This document shows, piece after piece, positions 39,454 through 44,802 of a stretch of DNA of 44,802 nt (its first letter is position 1; each line of letters starts with the position of its first letter). Source of the stretch: Nitrospirales bacterium (GTDB lineage Bacteria; Nitrospirota; Nitrospiria; Nitrospirales; UBA8639); NCBI GenBank assembly GCA_021604365.1, contig BQIZ01000009.1, forward strand, positions 1 through 44,802, in the 5' to 3' direction. The position numbers and the translations under genes were made by a program. Below the pieces are notes generated by a model that worked only from the letters and a program-made list of their open reading frames with translations, had not been told where the DNA came from and did not search any database.

Positions 39454-41175
39454 TTATCCATTGAGACCTGGCTTGGTGGTCCGTTGGATGAATTGGCCAA
39501 TTTGAAGACCAATGGATGCAAACATGGCCAACAGTTCTTTGTCGGGCTTTTGGATATCCCGGTGGAAAAATTCGATGACTCCAAGAATTTCGATCCCCGA
39601 TTTAATGGGAAAGGCGAATCCGGAATGGAGACCTTCCTGTGCGGCAGCGTCAGCGCGCGGAAAATTCGGGTCGGACACCACATCGGTGACCCAGGATGGT
39701 TCGCCGCTTTTCCACACCCGGCCGGGTAATCCCACGCCTCGTGCAAACGTGATCGCATGGGATGCCTGCCGAAAGGCATCCAGATTTAAGTGAGGAGAAT
39801 GCCAGACATTGAGGCAACGCAAGATCTGTTGTGAGGAGTCCAGTATCCAAATAGCTCCGAGATCCCATCCTAAATTTTCACCAATGGCTTCCAGGATAAG
39901 AGAAGCCGCCTGAGTCATTCCAGCCGATTCGGCGAGAACATTGGTTAAGCCGTGATGGGTGGCCAGTCGACGTTCTTTATGCTCCCGTTCGATACCCTGG
40001 CCAATTTGAAATCCGATATTCGAAAGCCTTTGAAGCAACATATCATCTGCTTCCTCAGGGAATGGCGAGAAAAATTCGAGAACCGCTCTCGTATTCCCAG
40101 TTAGGCAAATGGGAATGGCGAATCCGGCGTGAAGTCCCACTGCCAGGGCTGCCTGGTTTCTAGGGTCTTTGGAATAGTCGGCAAGGTCCTTGATCCAAAG
40201 AGGGCTTCGATTACCCCACACCTGCCCAGCCAATCCTACAGTTGGCGTGAGCGCCCAACCGGAGTTTGATGATGACATTGCTTGGGCTTGAGGAGAGTCC
40301 TGTGGCCAAATGACGGCGGCTCCCAGAGCCTGTCGTTGATAGTCCATTCGCCAGAGGATGCCAACCCTCCAATCCAGCGTGTGGCAAATGGCTTTGAGAA
40401 TTTGAGGATATGTATCTGAAATGCTGGACGCGGTAGTCAGGATGTCTGCGATGGCATCGTGCAAGGCCAAGCGTCGCTCCGCACGCTTACGGTCAGTAAT
40501 ATCAATGCCAAACCCAATGAGGCCCGGTTGGTCGCCTTCCAATTTGCACAGACAATTTAAAAACCACCAGGGCTTCCCCTGCAAAATGCCATTGCTCTCA
40601 TAAAATACCGAATTGGCAAGAGTTCCTTCCTTGATTTCGCTTTTTATCCGATCAGGTGGTTCCAATGGAATTCGTCCAATGGCGGTAAGTTCCTTTAATC
40701 CGAAACGAGTCAGGCCGCGTCCGAAGGAATCATGCATGACCCCTTCCTGATCGATTCGAAATGCCACGGCCGGCATATTTGATAAAATGCCTGTTAGCAT
40801 GGAACTTTGATCGCGAGTTGCCGCATCAGCCTCTCGTACCTGCATGGCTAATAAGGCGGTGGACCAAATGGCAAACAAGGCAATGGAGCGATTGATTATG
40901 CCAATCCAGGGTTCCGTTCCGGCTGGGGATAAACCGTAACCCACGATTGTTAAGACCGTACACAAGCCGGCAAGACGCAAAGAGTCATTTTTTTCTGGTG
41001 ATCGAAGACCAATTAATACCACGGCAACATAGGGGACACCTTCCGCAATTCCAGTAGGAAGGAAAAAGTCCACGACGAATACTACACTGGCCACCATGAG
41101 GGCAAGCGATAAGATTTGTCCCCGATTATTTTGAGGACGTTCCCCCGAGCTTTGAAGAGTCAGCGGACTTGGCAT
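39454..41175 (-). CDS. Membrane sensor protein with PAS and two GAF domains, no output domain
   Basis: 573 aa from ATG 41175; an in-frame TTG at 41283 would add 36 residues and neither has a clear ribosome site. Three or four N-terminal membrane helices (LALMVASVVFVVDFFLP, GVPYVAVVLIGL, LCTVLTIVGYGL, SIALFAIWSTALLAM) are followed by a PAS domain (SSMLTGILSNMPAVAFRIDQ to GFGIDITDRKRAERR). Two GAF domains of about 150 residues follow, alike in sequence: GLAGQVWGNRSPLWIKDLAD with GLHAGFAIPI, and GLPGRVWKSGEPSWVTDVVS with GLHSGFAFPI. The protein ends 20 residues after the second GAF, with no kinase, GGDEF, EAL or phosphatase domain. Its partner is not evident. Confidence 0.8.
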   Translation of the reverse strand: MPSPLTLQSSGERPQNNRGQILSLALMVASVVFVVDFFLPTGIAEGVPYVAVVLIGLRSPEKNDSLRLAGLCTVLTIVGYGLSPAGTEPWIGIINRSIALFAIWSTALLAMQVREADAATRDQSSMLTGILSNMPAVAFRIDQEGVMHDSFGRGLTRFGLKELTAIGRIPLEPPDRIKSEIKEGTLANSVFYESNGILQGKPWWFLNCLCKLEGDQPGLIGFGIDITDRKRAERRLALHDAIADILTTASSISDTYPQILKAICHTLDWRVGILWRMDYQRQALGAAVIWPQDSPQAQAMSSSNSGWALTPTVGLAGQVWGNRSPLWIKDLADYSKDPRNQAALAVGLHAGFAIPICLTGNTRAVLEFFSPFPEEADDMLLQRLSNIGFQIGQGIEREHKERRLATHHGLTNVLAESAGMTQAASLILEAIGENLGWDLGAIWILDSSQQILRCLNVWHSPHLNLDAFRQASHAITFARGVGLPGRVWKSGEPSWVTDVVSDPNFPRADAAAQEGLHSGFAFPIKSGIEILGVIEFFHRDIQKPDKELLAMFASIGLQIGQFIQRTTKPGLNG

Positions 41176-41471
41176 AGAGTAATGGTGGTATTCATGAAAA
41201 TAGGGAATATTAGACAAATTATCCCCAGCATTCAGTCTCAATACTTCGATCCTACGATACGAAATGCACGCCACAGAGTGCAAGAGGAATCAGCGGGAGT
41301 AGATTACCTGGGCTGCCCGTCGGGAGAGCATTTTTTATGATTGGAGGCATTCTGTGGTCTGCAGAGGATCTGTTCGGGAATACGCAAAGTCCAGAAGTGG
41401 ATCCGTAGGCTCGACGGCTTTTTCCCTCTTATGCGAAGAGGACAAACTGAGGTAGGATAATCCTTACGCGC

Positions 41472-41840
41472 ATGAGTTCCACATCTCCTCAGGTCCATAT
41501 CTATCACGTTGCCGGGTTGGATGACCGTGATCGAGGGTTTAGTCGACAAATCCACGTCCTTCCTCGTGACGGAGGATTTCAGGCCAGACTCCGCTATGAA
41601 TCGCTTCAGATAGATGTCGACCCCGTGCCTACCGAAGACCAGGTCCTACTAGGTCTCATTCACCTGTTGCATGATAGAGGCTATCGGCAATTACGAACCC
41701 AACGTATCTTTATTGGTGAGCAGTATCTTGGGAATCAGGAGATGTGGGTGGAATATCCCGATCCCGAGGCTCCTCTTGAAACGAGGAACACATGGGTAGC
41801 CTGGCTTCGCCGGATCGTTGGTCGTTCCTCACCTTCGTAG
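41472..41840 (+). CDS. Hypothetical protein
   Basis: 122 aa, soluble, no signal peptide. It begins MSSTSPQVHIYHVAGLDDRD and contains RQIHVLPRDGGFQARLRYES, a helix in EDQVLLGLIHLLHDRGYRQL, and a basic tail VAWLRRIVGRSSPS. Codon use and composition look like real protein, and it stands alone between divergent and convergent neighbours. Family not recognised. Confidence 0.6.
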   Translation: MSSTSPQVHIYHVAGLDDRDRGFSRQIHVLPRDGGFQARLRYESLQIDVDPVPTEDQVLLGLIHLLHDRGYRQLRTQRIFIGEQYLGNQEMWVEYPDPEAPLETRNTWVAWLRRIVGRSSPS

Positions 41841-41910
41841 GGCTTCTTGTATCGCAAGGTCAAGTTTTGTGGGCGAGGACGGGATGGCGAGACATGCCTT
41901 GGAGTGATTA

Positions 41911-43287
41911 TCAGGATCCAGCCAGAGAGTTCAGGGCTCCGACTCCGGATTCTGCGGAAGAGGCAGAGGGAAAGTAGCTGATGATTCGACGAGGGTTGAG
42001 GCATTCCCTAATTCTGGGAGAAAGGTCAACCGGTCGAATGGCACTGACAATAGAGAGGGTTTCATCCTCTTCGGACAGGTTCAGAATAATCGGTTCATTT
42101 GAAGAGTTGGATTCATCATAGACGAGGATGACGGGCCTTAGCCGATTCGCGAGGTTCACGCTGGTAACAATCCCAATCTTCTGATTACTCAAGTTGACCA
42201 GTGAGCCTGGAGGGTAGACACCCAGTTGGCTGATCAACGAGACGACCGCGTCTTGCCATAGTGTGTGTCGACATTTCACGTATAAATAGGATAGGGCCTC
42301 TGAGGGAATGAGGGATTTGGTGGGATCCGGGTGATGACACAGTTCATCATATTCATCCACCACCATGACAATTTTGGCGAACATGCTGATTTGCGAATCT
42401 TTTTTCCCTGCTGGGAATCCTGACCCATTGAGGCGTTCATGGTGCCGGCAAATCACGTCAATTGCTTCATAGGGGAAATTAGGCAATTTTTCGACCATCT
42501 CTACCCCGAATTTCGGATGAGTACTCAAAAAGTTTTTCCGTTCGAAAGCAGACATCGACCCTTTTCGTAATAATTGCTCTGCAGAAAACCTGAGTTCGCC
42601 TATATCATGAAACAGAGCCCCAAGCGCCAGTTTTTCAGCGTCTTCCCGCGATAATCCTAAATCCTGCCCGACCATGAGAGACAATGAACACACGTTGAGG
42701 GCATGAAGAAAAAATTCCTCGTTCGGTTCGTTGGAACCGATCAGATTCAGCAGCGCTCGTGAGTTGTCAGCTATATCAAGAATTTCATAAAGCTCCCCGA
42801 CAATTTTCTCTGCTGTCCGGAGTCCGCGAGTTCGGCCGGAAATCACGTCCTGCATGACCTGTTTGGCTTCTTGCACCACCTCCTGGAATTGTCCACCAAC
42901 TGCTTGCAAATGCTCCTGGTAGACCTGGAAAGCTTCATGTTGTGCAATCTTCCGTTGAATAGGATTTTCAGGAGACGCATCTTCTTCTGAGGAATCGGTA
43001 GTGAGGTCGGGCTCAGATTCGTCCGAGGATTTTTCCCCCGGATTCCTTATGTTGTTGGCCTGCTCCCGGTCTGGTTTTTCCGTGCAATTGGAATGAGCTA
43101 TTTCCGGGTCTGAGCGGTCTGGATCGAAATACAATTTGACTTTTGTGAGTTCACGAATGGTATCAAGATCTTTCGTCAATTCGATTTTAAATGAATTGGT
43201 TGGGAATGGATGACTGAACCAGGATCCCTCGATCTTGATGTACAATCCCAGTCGAAGAGCGTTTGTATGAAGTGGAACGAAGGCCAT
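41911..43287 (-). CDS. HD-GYP domain protein (putative cyclic-di-GMP phosphodiesterase)
   Basis: 458 aa. N-terminal DUF3391-like region (1-60, ALRLGLYIKIEGSWFSHPFP and FKIELTKDLDTIRELTKVKL), a low-complexity acidic linker (about 65-112), then the HD-GYP domain (about 150-325). The metal and catalytic motifs are present: H227-D228 in LFHDIGEL, H257 in THPKFG, H282-H283 in CRHHERLNGSGFPAG, and D311 in MVVDEYDEL. The GYP triplet is GFP here, a conservative change seen in some members. A C-terminal extension of about 130 residues is not recognised. It would hydrolyse cyclic di-GMP in the cytoplasm. A 7-bp hairpin lies in its leader. Confidence 0.88.
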   Translation of the reverse strand: MAFVPLHTNALRLGLYIKIEGSWFSHPFPTNSFKIELTKDLDTIRELTKVKLYFDPDRSDPEIAHSNCTEKPDREQANNIRNPGEKSSDESEPDLTTDSSEEDASPENPIQRKIAQHEAFQVYQEHLQAVGGQFQEVVQEAKQVMQDVISGRTRGLRTAEKIVGELYEILDIADNSRALLNLIGSNEPNEEFFLHALNVCSLSLMVGQDLGLSREDAEKLALGALFHDIGELRFSAEQLLRKGSMSAFERKNFLSTHPKFGVEMVEKLPNFPYEAIDVICRHHERLNGSGFPAGKKDSQISMFAKIVMVVDEYDELCHHPDPTKSLIPSEALSYLYVKCRHTLWQDAVVSLISQLGVYPPGSLVNLSNQKIGIVTSVNLANRLRPVILVYDESNSSNEPIILNLSEEDETLSIVSAIRPVDLSPRIRECLNPRRIISYFPSASSAESGVGALNSLAGS

Positions 43288-43753
43288 GTTAGCTCCTTAT
43301 TTCAGTCATTTGTCATGACTGGTCTGGTCTCACGGTTGAGCCCTGGTTTTTCCGTGGGCACGAGAAATCGCCTGTGCGGGTTGTTTGCGCCGTTGTAAAC
43401 CGTTTTCCTATTAAAATTGTGGCCACTGCTATTTGTCGGAAGGAATGAGCCAGGAATTAAGGGAAAAGTCGAAAAATGGGTGGGAAAGAGAGGAAAGGGG
43501 AGTGCAATCAAGGAGATTGGGTGAGTCAGTATGGGTGTCCCCTCTATGAGGCGGTAGTGCGGATCAATTACTCAGGGCTGGTAGAGAACTTTGAGCGATG
43601 CCATGATTGCTTGATTCCTGTTCCCGACCACGTTACAACAGAATCTCATTCGCTCCGGTATAAAAACCTCCAAATGTAAAGAGAGTCTGGAAAAAACTCA
43701 TTGCCGGTCCCGTGGATGAAAACGTCATAACGCGCTTCACAATGATGGGGGCA
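43288..43753. other. Intergenic region with leader hairpin
   Basis: No gene with a credible motif. CAGTCAT (43303-43309) and ATGACTG (43315-43321) form a perfect 7-bp stem with a five-base loop, 15 bases upstream of the HD-GYP start codon. It may be an operator or leader structure. The rest of the stretch shows nothing. Confidence 0.4.
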
Positions 43754-44801
43754 TTATCGTTCTCCCCGAAGGCTTAAAGATTTGTCTGGGGTGGAGCTCT
43801 GCGTTTTGGTCATGGACGTTAAGCTGGCAAATAATTTTTTTCTGATAGGAAAGAACTCTGACTGCCCTTCTGTTAATTGTAAGAATCTACCAAAATATTG
43901 ATTCGCTAACCGATTATTCCCCATTCGCTCATAGACATAGCCCATGTTCAAATGGATATGGGGCAAATCCGGTTGGAGTGCCTCGGCTTGCCGGAGTTCA
44001 TGCACCGCAAGTTGGAAACTTCCTTGTTGTTGTGCGACCAGAGCTCGTTGAATCCATAATTGTGGGACTTTGTCGTTTCGTGCGAGGCCGCTCAGAAAAT
44101 ATTGATCGGCCTGATCGAGCTGACCTGTTCCCAAATACGCCGTTCCCATCCAAAACCATGGTTCCCAAGTGACGGGGGGATCATGGAAGAGTGGGGAGAG
44201 TATCGCCTGTGCCTCTTGGTATTTCCCGGTTTGAATGAGTTCTTGGGCGTGATGAAGCCTATTGGCTGGAGATCGCTGGGTCGGGTCTGTGACCTGACCA
44301 TTCTCCTGAGCCTCCTCGTTTTTCAGAGTAAGGGCTATCGTTTTATTAGGGACAGAAGGCTCGTCGTTAATAAGAGCTGTGGTGTTTGCAAACTCATCTA
44401 TAATGATCTTTTCTTCTTCTAAATCGACTTCCAACGGAATGGGATTAACTGTCTCATTGACGGATGTGGATTCCGCCAGGTCCGAATCTGGTTGTTCGGT
44501 CTGGGCAACGATTGCGACAGGAGAGCTGGTCCCGATTTTCTGCGGATCAGTGATCTGGCGTTTCGGTGATGGGTCTGGTGTTTGGGGTGGCATTGAGAGG
44601 GACGTGGGCGCGGTTTTCAGCTGTGGGTCATCGAGTGTAGGGGTGATTACTTGTGTTGCAGGTGCGGAGGAGGCCGGAATTTCTCCTACGGGTGGTGTGG
44701 GGAGAGCATGTTTGACATTCAATGGAGAGGACAGTTGCGATGAAATACTCTCTTGAGATGTGGGCGATTCCCCATCCGGTTCCTGGGTACCTGATACTGA
44801 A
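43754..44801 (-). CDS. TPR-repeat protein, 5' end outside the window
   Basis: The frame is open to the window edge, so the start is missing; about 348 residues are visible. The first 190 are low-complexity, rich in Pro, Ser, Thr and Glu (for example PPVGEIPASSAPATQVITPT), probably a disordered periplasmic or linker region. The C-terminal 130 residues hold about three or four TPR units: RLHHAQELIQTGKYQEAQAI, PWFWMGTAYLGTGQLDQADQ, LWIQRALVAQQQGSFQLAVH and IHLNMGYVYERMGNNRLANQ. TPRs mediate protein contacts. The N-terminal domain that would define its function is not in view. Confidence 0.8.
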   Translation of the reverse strand, partial: SVSGTQEPDGESPTSQESISSQLSSPLNVKHALPTPPVGEIPASSAPATQVITPTLDDPQLKTAPTSLSMPPQTPDPSPKRQITDPQKIGTSSPVAIVAQTEQPDSDLAESTSVNETVNPIPLEVDLEEEKIIIDEFANTTALINDEPSVPNKTIALTLKNEEAQENGQVTDPTQRSPANRLHHAQELIQTGKYQEAQAILSPLFHDPPVTWEPWFWMGTAYLGTGQLDQADQYFLSGLARNDKVPQLWIQRALVAQQQGSFQLAVHELRQAEALQPDLPHIHLNMGYVYERMGNNRLANQYFGRFLQLTEGQSEFFPIRKKLFASLTSMTKTQSSTPDKSLSLRGER

Positions 44802-44802
44802 A

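Noticed and set aside
41792-41977. 61-codon plus-strand ORF overlapping the ends of the 41472 gene and the HD-GYP gene
   Set aside because: It has a hydrophobic start but overlaps coding sequence at both ends and has no ribosome site; probably a shadow frame.
43334-43347. GC/CC pair at ten-base spacing upstream of HD-GYP as a sigma-54 site
   Set aside because: Neither the CAC nor the TT positions match; only the four invariant bases agree.
1-44802. CRISPR array, tRNA or rRNA genes
   Set aside because: No regularly spaced repeats, cloverleaf-like sequences or rRNA-like stretches were seen on reading through the window.

Overview
The window looks like part of a chromosome of a Gram-negative chemoautotroph. 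The best guess is a Nitrospira-type nitrite oxidiser (phylum Nitrospirota), inferred from style only because no marker gene is present. Supporting points are many sigma-54-type regulators, small c-type haem proteins, an alginate-export-type outer-membrane porin, and a very heavy investment in inorganic-carbon (DIC) and sodium/proton transport. Base composition is near 50% GC and stays even across the intact genes.

Layout. (1) 1-4200 is a gene graveyard. It holds a SulP transporter remnant with most of its membrane domain deleted, a DUF3365-type haem protein, two tiny membrane-peptide ORFs behind a good sigma-54 promoter, and a decayed LCIB-like (theta-type) carbonic anhydrase. (2) 4200-14800 carries a degenerate NtrC-like regulator, a 42-aa membrane peptide, a porin, and a SulP transporter with its own sigma-54 promoter. 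After SulP comes an nhaB pseudogene interrupted by a dead IS200/IS605-like element, then an intact CHASE3 histidine kinase and NtrC-type regulator pair. (3) 14668-22458 is mixed: a 37-aa membrane peptide, a PriA with destroyed helicase motifs, a beta-helix protein, a di-haem oxidoreductase behind a sigma-54-like promoter and a direct repeat, and hypothetical genes. (4) 22916-34141 is the centrepiece: dabA (DUF2309/UPF0753) followed by mrpE-F-G-A(C-terminal half)-B-C-D and then NuoL-like and NuoM-like subunits, all on one strand and largely overlapping. (5) 34603-41175 has an OmpA-type lipoprotein, then on the other strand an intact SulP-NhaB pair and a GAF/PAS sensor. (6) 41472-44802 has a hypothetical gene, an HD-GYP protein and a truncated TPR protein.

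How it fits together. DabA is the cytoplasmic, carbonic-anhydrase-like half of an energy-coupled CO2-to-bicarbonate pump. Its normal partner is an NuoL/MrpA-like membrane subunit, and here it sits with a complete Mrp-like antiporter set plus two NDH-1-type antiporter subunits. SulP (a BicA-like candidate for Na+/HCO3- uptake) is twice paired with NhaB, which could rebuild the Na+ gradient that SulP would use. Together with the lost carbonic anhydrase, the window reads as a DIC-acquisition region in which redundant modules have been duplicated and some are decaying. Four sigma-54-like promoters and two NtrC-family regulators suggest conditional control of part of it. All functions are inferred from sequence reading alone; no database search was possible.
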